26,558 nt of DNA. It comes from Prevotella sp. Its GTDB lineage: Bacteria; Bacteroidota; Bacteroidia; Bacteroidales; Bacteroidaceae. Below the pieces are notes generated by a model. That model searched no databases. It worked only from the letters and a program-made list of their open reading frames with translations, and had not been told where the DNA came from. Of the stretch, positions 8,409 through 15,236 are shown piece after piece; position 1 is the stretch's first letter; each line of letters begins with the position of its first letter. The stretch covers positions 1-26,558 of the forward strand of contig JAEEZP010000042.1 in assembly GCA_016291915.1 (NCBI GenBank). The letters run 5' to 3'. The position numbers were made by a program, and so were the translations under genes.

Positions 8409-8507
8409 TTGCGAAAAGATAGGCTTTTCCCCTCCCTTTAATACTCTTTTCAAGGTGTTTTGGTTATCAAAACCATCGGAAAAGATACACTTTTCTCCCT
8501 TTCGCAA
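8409..8507. repeat. 99-bp imperfect inverted repeat with nested hairpins
   Basis: TTGCGAAA (8409-8416) pairs with TTTCGCAA (8500-8507); CTTTTCC (8424-8430) pairs with GGAAAAG (8478-8484); and GTTTTG (8457-8462) pairs with CAAAAC (8468-8473) around a 5-nt apical loop. The two arms also share a direct repeat: AAAAGATA, three or two bases, then CTTTTC. No ORF of note is present. It may be a folded RNA, a REP-like element or a MITE remnant. Confidence 0.55.
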
Positions 8508-8533
8508 TAGTCAAATGCCATAATGAGATACGT

Positions 8534-8814
8534 GGTCTTCCGGTCTCTCGGTCTCTCGGTCTTCTTGTCTTTCATGATTGTCATCATGGTATTATCTCCC
8601 AACGCGTACCTTATTATTAATAATAATTAATAATGTATATTATAATATTATATATTATATTCCTTATTATTTTATCTCAGCGAACAATTATGATTATGAG
8701 GCTTGAAAAACGAAAACGAAAAGACAGAAAGACTGAGAGACCGAAAGACCAAAAGACTATAGGTGCATTATACCGTTATACCATTATACCGTGAGACCGC
8801 GAGACCGTGAGACC
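8534..8814. repeat. Octamer-period repeats in inverted blocks flanking an AT-only core
   Basis: Block 1 (8534-8573) has 8-bp units GGTCTTCC, GGTCTCTC twice, GGTCTTCT and TGTCTTTC. Block 2 (about 8720-8757) carries the inverse octamers of AAAGACYG type; 8731-8750 is the inverse of 8534-8553 with two mismatches. Block 3 (8767-8814) has six clean octamers: ATTATACC, GTTATACC, ATTATACC, GTGAGACC, GCGAGACC, GTGAGACC. Between blocks 1 and 2, 8611-8661 is almost pure A/T. I see no gene in this stretch. Confidence 0.75.
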
Positions 8815-8869
8815 ATTCGATTGATATACTGTTAATTTATTTAAATTTGAATAACTTTATAAAAATTTA

Positions 8870-8901
8870 TTTGGATTTCGCTGATTCTTTTATTATCTTT
8901 G
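8870..8901 (+). promoter_or_regulatory. Promoter of the GH79-like/GH29 fusion gene
   Basis: TTTG (8870-8873), 20 bp, TATCTTTG (8894-8901). The start would be near 8906, leaving a leader of about 150 nt before the ATG at 9059. The leader contains a 12-bp palindrome AAGAATATTCTT (8988-8999) followed by a partial inverse of the same motif. Confidence 0.75.
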
Positions 8902-9058
8902 CATAGGTTATTGATAAGGCAGCCGTTCTACTTCTGTAGGAGGACCCTTTTGAAAGAAACCAACGCAAATATTAAATTATTAATCCGAAGAATATTCTTT
9001 CCCAAAGAATTATTACTTTTGTGGAGTGACTACGTCTTCATTATAAAAAATATCGTTT

Positions 9059-12013
9059 ATGAACAGATTATTTCTTTTATGTATCTTTGCCATCAACAGT
9101 CTGCTTTCCTTTGCTGCAGATAACACCGTAAACCTGGTCGTTGACTACCAGTATAAGGGTGCCGTGGTACCTCAAGACTATCTGGGCTTGAGTTATGAGA
9201 CCCGTATGGTCTGTCCGGATACCAACGGTAATTATTACTTTACGCCGGAGAATACCAAACTGGTGCGTATCTTCCAGACCTTAGGAATCAAGAGTCTGCG
9301 TATCGGCGGTAGTTCGGTGGATCAGAAAGGTGCGCCCACGCCTACGGAGAAGGATGTCGATCACCTCTTTCGTTTTGCCAAGGCTGCCGGTGCGAAGGTG
9401 ATCTATTCGGTACGACTGAAGGACGGTTCCGCCACCCGGGCCGCTGCCATAGCGAAGTATATCTGCGAGAATTATCCGGAGCAGTTGGATTATTTCTCCA
9501 TCGGTAATGAACCGGGGTATTACAAAGACTATGAGGGAGCGCTGAAACCCCGTTGGGACTCTATTATGAAGGCGATGCGCAAGGTGGCACCCAAGGCCCG
9601 TTTCTGTGCGCCCGATGATAATCCCAACCCGATTCTCTGCGATAAACTGTTGCGTGACTATCAGAATAACCCCCTTTCTTTGATGACGTTACACAGTTAT
9701 CCCGGCGGTTGTTCGTATAAAAATCCCAATGATGCGAAGACCCATGCCGACCTGATACCTTTCGACTATGTGGAGCGCAGTCATTTCCTGCTCTCTGATG
9801 AGATGGTCACGGAGTATGCCAAGGTCTATGACCAGATGGAACCGATCCTCCGTCGCTCTCCCATCCGTATGTCGGAGACCAACAGTTATTGGTACAGTGG
9901 ACTGAAAGGTGCCAGCAACTCGTTTGCCTCGGCGTTGTGGGGGTTGGACTATCTCTACTGGTGGGCTTCGAGGGGAATCGTCGGTATGAACTTCCATACG
10001 GGTGATGCCGTAGGTGGTGTCAGCATGCCTGCTTATTACGCCACCTTCGTGACCGATGGTGAGCAGTTTGATGTGCGCCCCCTGAGTTATGCGATGAAAG
10101 CTTTTGGAATCGGTGGCAGCGGACAGTTGATGCCGGTGCGCATGCCCCTGGACACAAAACAACTCTCTGCCTATGCCAAGCGCGATGACCATGGTTTTGT
10201 CTATGTGACGATCGTCAACAAGAAGGATGAGGAACGGACCATCAATCTGTCGATCGCAGAAAATATCAAGACGATTTTCTCTGCCGACTATATCCTGCTG
10301 GAGCAGTCTGCCGGTGATATCCTGCAGCAGAAGGATATTACCTTAGGCGGTAGTGCCATCCAACCTAATGGAACCTGGCAACTGGATCACTGGAATCATC
10401 TTGGTGTGAAGGATCATGCGGTGTCGATGAAGGTTCCTGCCTATAGTGCTGCCATCATCAAGATCAATACGGATGTGTACTATACGGTGAACAGTTCCGT
10501 GGAACCGATGCTGCAAGGGAAATACAAACCCACGTGGAGTTCCCTGAAGAAATTCGAGGTGCCTGAGTGGTATAAGAATGCGAAGTTCGGTATCTGGGCA
10601 CACTGGGGACCGCAGAGTGTTCCTGAGTATGGCGACTGGTATGCGTATTACATGTACAAACAGGGCTCGCGTGAGAACAAATACCACCTGCAGCATTATG
10701 ACCATCCCTCGAAGGTGGGCTTCAAGGATCTGGTACATCAGTGGAAAGCAGCCAACTGGAACCCTGAGCGACTGATGAAGTTGTATAAGCGGGCTGGTGC
10801 ACAGTATTTCGTCACCTTGGCCAATCACCACGACAATTTCGACTTGTGGGACAGTCAGTACCACCCATGGAATGCCACCGTGGAGGGTCCGCATAAGAAT
10901 ATCGTGGCCGGATGGAAGGCTGCCGCGGAGAAAGAAGGACTCCGTTTCGGTGTGAGTATCCACAGTTCACGGGCATGGAACTGGTTTGACTTTACAGAGA
11001 ATGCCGATGCGACCGGTGATATGAAAGGAGTGCCTTATGACGGCGTGCTGACCAAGGCCGATGGTAAAGGCAAATGGTGGGAGGGAAAGGATCCCCGAAT
11101 CCTCTATGCTCGCGATCATGCCGTGAAAGGCACGGGATATTCGAACCGTGAGGGACATGAGTCGGCCATTCCGGATGCTGCCTATATCGAGAACTATTAT
11201 GACCGTACCTTGGATGTGATCAACAAGTATCATCCCGACCTCGTGTATTTCGATGATTCCCATCTGCCGTTGTATCCGGTGTCGGATGCCGGACTGAAGA
11301 TCGCCGCTCATTATTACAACAGTAACGCGCTGTGGCATAACGGCAGGCAGGAGGGTGTCATCACCGCCAAACAACTCACGCCCGAGGAACAGGACTGTCT
11401 CGTATGGGATGTGGAACGTGGAGCCCTGGATCATCTGCACGACAACTACTGGCAGACGTGTACCTGTCTGGGTTCCTGGCACTACGACCGTACGCGTTTT
11501 ACAAAGAATACGTATAAGACAGCCCTGCGCGTGATCCGTATGTTGTCGGATATCGTCAGCAAGAACGGTAACCTGTTGCTGAGTGTTCCTGTACGTGCGG
11601 ATGGAACGATCGATGAGCGTGAGGAGGCGATCCTCGACAGTGTAGCCGACTGGATGGCGGTGAATAAAGAGTGTATCTATGATACCCGACCATGGAAAGT
11701 ATATGGGGAAGGACCTGATGTGGATCTTGCGAAACCTATGACCAATGGTGGGTTCAATGAGGGTAAGGGCATCTATACACCTCGTGACAAGCGCTTCACC
11801 AAGAAGGGAAATGTCGTGTATGTGATTCTTTTGCAACGTCCGGAGGATAACAAGGTGGATATCGTCTCTATGGCCGGCATGCAGAAGCAGATCAAAAAGG
11901 TGGAGGTGCTGGGTAAAGGAAAACTTTCCTACCGTTGTGATACGCAGGGACTACACCTCACCCTCCCTGCTGGTCCTCATCCCATACCGGTGCTGAAGGT
12001 GATGATGAGATAG
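9059..12013 (+). CDS. Exported two-enzyme fusion: GH79-like glucuronidase-type domain plus GH29 alpha-L-fucosidase
   Basis: A 984-residue protein with a signal peptide (MNRLFLLCIF..., cleavage near residue 19-20). Residues 22-470 form a clan GH-A barrel plus beta domain resembling GH79: the likely acid/base is E151 in SIGNEP and the likely nucleophile E273 in MSETNS, followed by the SFASALWGLDYLYWW block seen in heparanase-like proteins. Residues 500-870 are a GH29 alpha-L-fucosidase: KFGIWAHWG (509-517), TLANHHDNFDLW (586-597), likely nucleophile D732 in LVYFDD, and NGNLLLSVPV near the barrel end. The tail 880-984 is a small beta domain. GH79 acts on beta-glucuronides and GH29 on alpha-L-fucosides, so the enzyme may remove GlcA and then fucose from one oligosaccharide; that order is inferred. 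The GH29 half is surer than the GH79 half, which could be another GH-A family. Confidence 0.85.
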   Translation: MNRLFLLCIFAINSLLSFAADNTVNLVVDYQYKGAVVPQDYLGLSYETRMVCPDTNGNYYFTPENTKLVRIFQTLGIKSLRIGGSSVDQKGAPTPTEKDVDHLFRFAKAAGAKVIYSVRLKDGSATRAAAIAKYICENYPEQLDYFSIGNEPGYYKDYEGALKPRWDSIMKAMRKVAPKARFCAPDDNPNPILCDKLLRDYQNNPLSLMTLHSYPGGCSYKNPNDAKTHADLIPFDYVERSHFLLSDEMVTEYAKVYDQMEPILRRSPIRMSETNSYWYSGLKGASNSFASALWGLDYLYWWASRGIVGMNFHTGDAVGGVSMPAYYATFVTDGEQFDVRPLSYAMKAFGIGGSGQLMPVRMPLDTKQLSAYAKRDDHGFVYVTIVNKKDEERTINLSIAENIKTIFSADYILLEQSAGDILQQKDITLGGSAIQPNGTWQLDHWNHLGVKDHAVSMKVPAYSAAIIKINTDVYYTVNSSVEPMLQGKYKPTWSSLKKFEVPEWYKNAKFGIWAHWGPQSVPEYGDWYAYYMYKQGSRENKYHLQHYDHPSKVGFKDLVHQWKAANWNPERLMKLYKRAGAQYFVTLANHHDNFDLWDSQYHPWNATVEGPHKNIVAGWKAAAEKEGLRFGVSIHSSRAWNWFDFTENADATGDMKGVPYDGVLTKADGKGKWWEGKDPRILYARDHAVKGTGYSNREGHESAIPDAAYIENYYDRTLDVINKYHPDLVYFDDSHLPLYPVSDAGLKIAAHYYNSNALWHNGRQEGVITAKQLTPEEQDCLVWDVERGALDHLHDNYWQTCTCLGSWHYDRTRFTKNTYKTALRVIRMLSDIVSKNGNLLLSVPVRADGTIDEREEAILDSVADWMAVNKECIYDTRPWKVYGEGPDVDLAKPMTNGGFNEGKGIYTPRDKRFTKKGNVVYVILLQRPEDNKVDIVSMAGMQKQIKKVEVLGKGKLSYRCDTQGLHLTLPAGPHPIPVLKVMMR

Positions 12014-12098
12014 TGAATATTTGAACAGAGGAACCGTCCCCATGTTCACCTGTTCAAATCATCCTATACCGGTGCTGAAGGTGACGATGAGGGAGTGA
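11977..12098 (+). repeat. 40-bp direct duplication of the gene 3-prime end flanking a REP-like hairpin
   Basis: Positions 11977-12016 (last codons and stop of the fusion gene) recur at 12059-12098 with 36 of 40 bases equal. The second copy still reads as the same tail, H-P-I-P-V-L-K-V-T-M-R-E then stop. Between them lies a hairpin: ATTTGAACAG (12019-12028) pairs with CTGTTCAAAT (12050-12059), with GGAACCGTCCCC inside. That inner sequence resembles REP elements associated with IS200-like (RAYT) transposases. The hairpin may also act as the gene's terminator. Confidence 0.8.
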
Positions 12099-12128
12099 GC
12101 ACCCACATTCGGAAATGCTTAAATAATA

Positions 12129-12160
12129 TTTGGCATTTTTCTTTTTTAATTGTATCTTTG
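12129..12160 (+). promoter_or_regulatory. Promoter of the MtaA-like/reactivation-domain gene pair
   Basis: TTTG (12129-12132), 20 bp, TATCTTTG (12153-12160). Transcription would start near 12165, so an in-frame ATG at 12150 cannot be the start; the ATG at 12210 is 45 nt downstream. No cobalamin riboswitch is recognisable in this short leader. Confidence 0.8.
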
Positions 12161-12209
12161 CGAAAATAACAATTTATCAGTTGCTGGAAAGTTATATAAT
12201 AACAATAAT

Positions 12210-13223
12210 ATGAAGATGAATATGACCGACTGGATTCGGCAGATAATCCAGAACAAAGAGGTAAGTGCTATTCCTATCATGACGCACCCGGGAATAGAGA
12301 TGAACGGTCGTACCGTAAAGGAGGCTGTCAGTCAGGGTATCGTCCACTATGAAGCGGTAATGAAGCTATGCGAGCAGTATCACAGTGCTGCGGCAGCTAC
12401 GATCATGGATCTGACGACAGAGGCAGAGGCTTTCGGAGCAAATATCGTCTTTTCAGATATCGCCGTGCCGGCAGTAGTAGGTCGTTTGTTGTCTAATGCC
12501 GATGATATCCACCGTCTGGAGGTTCCCTCTCTGAATGCAGGGCGCATACCGGAATATCTGAAGGCGAACCTGATGTTGGCGCGTGCTATCGATGACCGTC
12601 CGGTACTTGCCGGTTGTATCGGTCCGTTCTCTTTGGCCGGACGACTATATGACATGTCGGATATCATGGTACTGATCTATGAGGATCCCGACGCTGCCCA
12701 TGAACTGTTGAGCAAGTGTACGCAGTTTATCCTGAAATACTGCATGGCCATCAAGGAGACCGGTGTGAACGGTGTGGTAATGGCTGAGCCGGCCGCAGGA
12801 CTGATGTCGGATGCCGACTGTATGAATTTCTCTTCATTGTATGTGAAGTATATCGTGCAACAGGTGCAGGATGATCATTTCTCTGTGGTACTGCATAACT
12901 GCGGCAATACGGGTCACTGTACGAAGGCGATGGTAGCCACGGAGTCGGCGATGTATCATTTCGGTAATAAGTGTTCGATGTGCGAGGTGATACAGGATGT
13001 TCCCAAGACAGCGATCGCTATGGGAAATATCGACCCGGTATCTGTCTTCAAAGACGCTACACCCGAACAGATGAAGGAAGTGACGAGTGGGTTGCTGGAG
13101 CGCATGCGCGACTATCCTAACTTCGTACTCTCCAGCGGTTGTGACACGCCGCCACACACCCCGAAGGAGAATATCGACGCTTTCTTCGAGGCATTGGATG
13201 AGTTTAACCGGAAGAACGCATAA
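12210..13223 (+). CDS. MtaA/CmuA-type (UroD superfamily) corrinoid methyltransferase
   Basis: 337 residues from the ATG at 12210, chosen because the promoter lies between it and the in-frame ATG at 12150; ATGs at codons 3 and 5 are also possible. It belongs to the uroporphyrinogen decarboxylase superfamily but carries the MtaA/MtbA/CmuA zinc signature: H229-x-C231 in VLHNCGNT and C311 in LSSGCDTPP. Conserved blocks include TIMDLTTEAEAFG (65-77) and GNIDPVSVF (272-280). Such enzymes move methyl groups between a corrinoid protein and a thiol, the zinc activating the thiol. Here the acceptor may be homocysteine or another thiol, since CoM is not expected in this organism. A reactivation-domain gene follows after 3 bp, supporting a corrinoid role. 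Haem synthesis (HemE) is unlikely given the zinc site. Confidence 0.85.
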   Translation: MKMNMTDWIRQIIQNKEVSAIPIMTHPGIEMNGRTVKEAVSQGIVHYEAVMKLCEQYHSAAAATIMDLTTEAEAFGANIVFSDIAVPAVVGRLLSNADDIHRLEVPSLNAGRIPEYLKANLMLARAIDDRPVLAGCIGPFSLAGRLYDMSDIMVLIYEDPDAAHELLSKCTQFILKYCMAIKETGVNGVVMAEPAAGLMSDADCMNFSSLYVKYIVQQVQDDHFSVVLHNCGNTGHCTKAMVATESAMYHFGNKCSMCEVIQDVPKTAIAMGNIDPVSVFKDATPEQMKEVTSGLLERMRDYPNFVLSSGCDTPPHTPKENIDAFFEALDEFNRKNA

Positions 13224-13226
13224 CCG

Positions 13227-13910
13227 TTGAACAAGGTAACACTGACATACGAGCAGTTAGGTATCACCTCAGCGGAGTTGTATGAGCAGATGGGGTACGG
13301 CGCATCTGTGCCCGACGAGCGTATTCTTCAGGAAGTGGATGCTGTGGTGGAGGAGGTTCAGTCATTCCTCCAACCGTCTTTCTGCTTTTTCGTGAAGTAT
13401 GGCTCATTGGATCTGCAAGAGAATACGCTGACCATCGACGATACCACCTTGTCGGTCGGAAAGATCATCGCACGACAGTTGCGTGGCGCTGAGGCATACG
13501 CTTTCTTTGTCTGTACGGCAGGGGTGGATTTCGAGGCATATCAGCGCCGACTGATGGAGGAGGGTGATATGGTGAGGGTGTTCATCGCGGATGCTTTGGG
13601 TAGCGTGATTGCGGAGAAGGCTGCCGACCGGATGGAGGAGTCGCTGCAGACGAGCATCGATAAGTTGGGATGGAAACATACCAATCGCTTCAGTCCGGGC
13701 TACTGCAGTTGGCATGTGTCACAACAGCAACTGCTATTCCCTCTCTTCGGTACCCCGGAGCCCTGTGGCGTCCATCTCTCCGACAGTAGTCTGATGACAC
13801 CCATCAAGTCGGTCAGTGGGGTGATCGGTGTGGGATCGGATGTGCGGCACCTCGATTACACCTGCGGCCTCTGCGATTTCGACAAGTGTTATAAGAGGCG
13901 TCGTCGTTAG
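13227..13910 (+). CDS. Stand-alone methionine synthase (cobalamin) reactivation domain
   Basis: 227 residues. Residues 90-205 match the MetH activation domain: the SAM-binding RxxxGY motif appears as RFSPGY (154-159), followed by S-W-x-x-S-x-Q-Q and the block MTPIKSVSGVIGVG (190-203). In MetH this domain uses SAM and a reduced flavodoxin to re-methylate oxidised cob(II)alamin. Stand-alone versions exist (the Thermotoga maritima protein TM0269 is the known case). The C-terminus carries C213-x2-C216-x4-C221 and a basic tail, possibly a metal site. The frame opens right after the stop of the upstream gene, and the only start near the expected N-terminus is TTG at 13227 (the next ATG, codon 22, seems too late). 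Likely partner: the corrinoid fusion protein at 16859-19771. Confidence 0.85.
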   Translation: MNKVTLTYEQLGITSAELYEQMGYGASVPDERILQEVDAVVEEVQSFLQPSFCFFVKYGSLDLQENTLTIDDTTLSVGKIIARQLRGAEAYAFFVCTAGVDFEAYQRRLMEEGDMVRVFIADALGSVIAEKAADRMEESLQTSIDKLGWKHTNRFSPGYCSWHVSQQQLLFPLFGTPEPCGVHLSDSSLMTPIKSVSGVIGVGSDVRHLDYTCGLCDFDKCYKRRRR

Positions 13911-14031
13911 TTCTTTACTTCTTTCTGTTCCGCCAGAGAGAAGTAAGCAAGAGAGAACTCGTTGCACGCTTCTATGCCATGCTCAGTCACCTCGTCTTGT
14001 ACCAGCATCTCTCGCTATCGCAACCATTTTA

Positions 14032-14066
14032 GTTTAGAGTTTAGAGTGTAGGGAGTAGGGTGTAGA
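14032..14066 (+). repeat. Heptamer tandem repeat, GTGTAGA type
   Basis: Five 7-bp units: GTTTAGA twice, GTGTAGG, GAGTAGG, GTGTAGA. The consensus GTGTAGA is the reverse complement, in rotated register, of the ACTCTAC array at 22145-22214. Confidence 0.75.
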
Positions 14067-14156
14067 GAAGCAGGCGAAGCCTGCATAAAATAAGAACTGC
14101 GACCGTTTTAAGGGAGCAGTACCTTAATGAAAGAGCGACAGGAGGAGCGGTTACAT

Positions 14157-14217
14157 CCCTCTCCTGGAGAGGAGAGGGCATGGGAGAGGTCGAGTCCCCT
14201 CCTTAGGCAAGGAGGGG
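14157..14217. repeat. Pair of GC-rich REP-like palindromes
   Basis: CCCTCTCC (14157-14164) pairs with GGAGAGGG (14171-14178). CCCCTCCTT (14196-14204) pairs with AAGGAGGGG (14209-14217) around a 4-nt loop. No T-tract follows, so this looks like a dispersed repeat of the CCCTCC/GGAGGG kind and not a normal terminator. Confidence 0.65.
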
Positions 14218-14268
14218 TTGGGGAGGTTGTGAAAAGATCATTTATTAACTTTTAAAATATTCAATATC

Positions 14269-14988
14269 ATGTCAAAAGAGAATACACCGACTGCGCATAT
14301 CGGGGCCAAGTATGGCGAGATAGCCGATACCGTGATCATGGCAGGCGATCCGTTGCGCGCAAAGATGATGGCAGAGCGTTTCTTAGAGAACCCTGTCTTG
14401 TACAATAACGTCAGAGGAATGTTGGGATATACCGGCACCTACCACGGAAAGAGAATCTCCGTGCAGGGCCATGGCATGGGAATCCCTTCCATCGCTATCT
14501 ATACGTACGAGTTGTTTAACTTCTATGATGTTAAGACGATTATCCGTGTCGGTTCTGCTGGATCGATGCATAAGGATCTGCATGTCGGCGACCTTGTGTT
14601 TGCTATGGGCGCCTGCACGAACAGCAGCTTTGCCGATCAGTTTGAACTCAGAGGTACCTATGCACCGATAGCCGACTTCGACTTGTTGCGTGCCGGTGTG
14701 GAAGAGGCTGAGAAGAGAGGCTTCCATTATATGGTTGGTAATGTCTATTCCTCAGATACTTTCTATGATGCTAATCCCATGGCAAAGAAATGGATGGAGA
14801 TGGGTGTGCTGGCCATAGAGATGGAGGCGCCTGCTCTGTATATGAACGCTGCGCGTGTCGGTGCCCGTGCCCTGTGCATATGTACCATCAGTGACTCACT
14901 GATCACCGGTGAGGAGACGACAGCCGAGGAGCGACAGAACAACTTCATCAATATGATGGAAGTTGCCTTCGCTATCGCGTCACGATGA
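14269..14988 (+). CDS. deoD: Purine nucleoside phosphorylase, DeoD type
   Basis: 239 residues, the usual DeoD length. Diagnostic blocks: AHIGAKYGEIADTVIMAGDPLRAK (9-32, phosphate-binding GDPLR at 26-30), NNVRGMLGYTGTYHGK (46-61), GHGMGIPSIAIYTYEL (67-82), IRVGSAG (92-98), EMEAPAL (184-190) and the catalytic aspartate D209 in TISDSL. It splits purine (deoxy)ribonucleosides with phosphate into base and (deoxy)ribose 1-phosphate in the cytoplasm. The SDHI loop of E. coli DeoD reads SDSL here. Uridine phosphorylase is related but lacks this MEMEA pattern in context. It follows the reactivation-domain gene across a 358-bp repeat-rich gap, so it is probably its own unit; a link through adenosine salvage from SAM turnover is only speculation. 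Confidence 0.93.
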   Translation: MSKENTPTAHIGAKYGEIADTVIMAGDPLRAKMMAERFLENPVLYNNVRGMLGYTGTYHGKRISVQGHGMGIPSIAIYTYELFNFYDVKTIIRVGSAGSMHKDLHVGDLVFAMGACTNSSFADQFELRGTYAPIADFDLLRAGVEEAEKRGFHYMVGNVYSSDTFYDANPMAKKWMEMGVLAIEMEAPALYMNAARVGARALCICTISDSLITGEETTAEERQNNFINMMEVAFAIASR

Positions 14989-15012
14989 GGGTGATTAGAA
15001 GGGGAGTTAAAG

Positions 15013-15176
15013 GAACATATGTTCTGCTTGTGATGACTCGCCTACAACTCACAACCCCATGAATTCATGTATCATTGTAGGGGCAGACTTAATGTCTGCC
15101 CGGATCTACCGGGTAGGGATAAACCCTACCCCTACAACTCATGAACTCATAAACTCTGGTAATAATATCATTACCA
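15013..15176. repeat. Cluster of palindromes between deoD and the symporter gene, including a REP-like double hairpin
   Basis: GAACATATGTTC (15013-15024) and CATGAATTCATG (15058-15069) are perfect 12-bp palindromes. TGTAGGGG (15076-15083) pairs with CCCCTACA (15129-15136), enclosing GGGCAGAC/GTCTGCCC (15081-15101) and GGGTAGGG/CCCTACCC (15111-15131), a compact REP-type element. CCTACAACTCA occurs on both sides (15041 and 15131). A near-perfect 20-bp palindrome spans 15157-15176. No gene is present in 14989-15236. Confidence 0.75.
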
Positions 15177-15183
15177 AATAATG

Positions 15184-15216
15184 AAGGTGGGGCTCATTTT
15201 CTTTGAGCCCCACCTT
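15184..15216. terminator. Strong hairpin between convergent deoD and symporter genes
   Basis: AAGGTGGGGCTCA (15184-15196) pairs perfectly with TGAGCCCCACCTT (15204-15216), a 13-bp stem with a 7-nt loop. It lies 21 bp beyond the symporter stop codon on the - strand and between two convergent genes. T-tracts are poor on both sides, so termination is inferred mainly from stem strength and position. Confidence 0.7.
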
Positions 15217-15236
15217 ATTGTTTATGTATCAGGATA

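Larger units (their letters stand above)
13911..14268. other. Intergenic region, no gene seen, three repeat types
   Basis: This 358-bp gap has no credible coding sequence. It holds a heptamer tandem repeat (14032-14066), a 15-nt hairpin GCAGGC-GAA-GCCTGC (14070-14084) and two GC-rich palindromes (14157-14178 and 14196-14217). No TTTG-N20-TAnnTTTG promoter for deoD is evident; TAACTTTT at 14246 is a weak candidate only. Confidence 0.6.

Noticed and set aside
8899..9123. Small + strand open frame in the leader of the GH fusion gene
   Set aside because: It overlaps the signal-peptide region of the real gene in another frame and begins at or before the predicted transcription start.
10967..11836. 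289-codon open frame antisense to the GH29 domain
   Set aside because: The sense strand carries conserved GH29 motifs; the antisense product has no family features.
12014..12209. Possible cobalamin riboswitch upstream of the MtaA-like gene
   Set aside because: The leader after the promoter is only about 45 nt and no B12-box-like segment is visible; the hairpin upstream is a REP-like element.
12150..12209. Upstream in-frame ATG of the MtaA-like gene
   Set aside because: It overlaps the -7 promoter box and lies before the predicted transcription start; the extra residues are Asn-rich and unlike the family.
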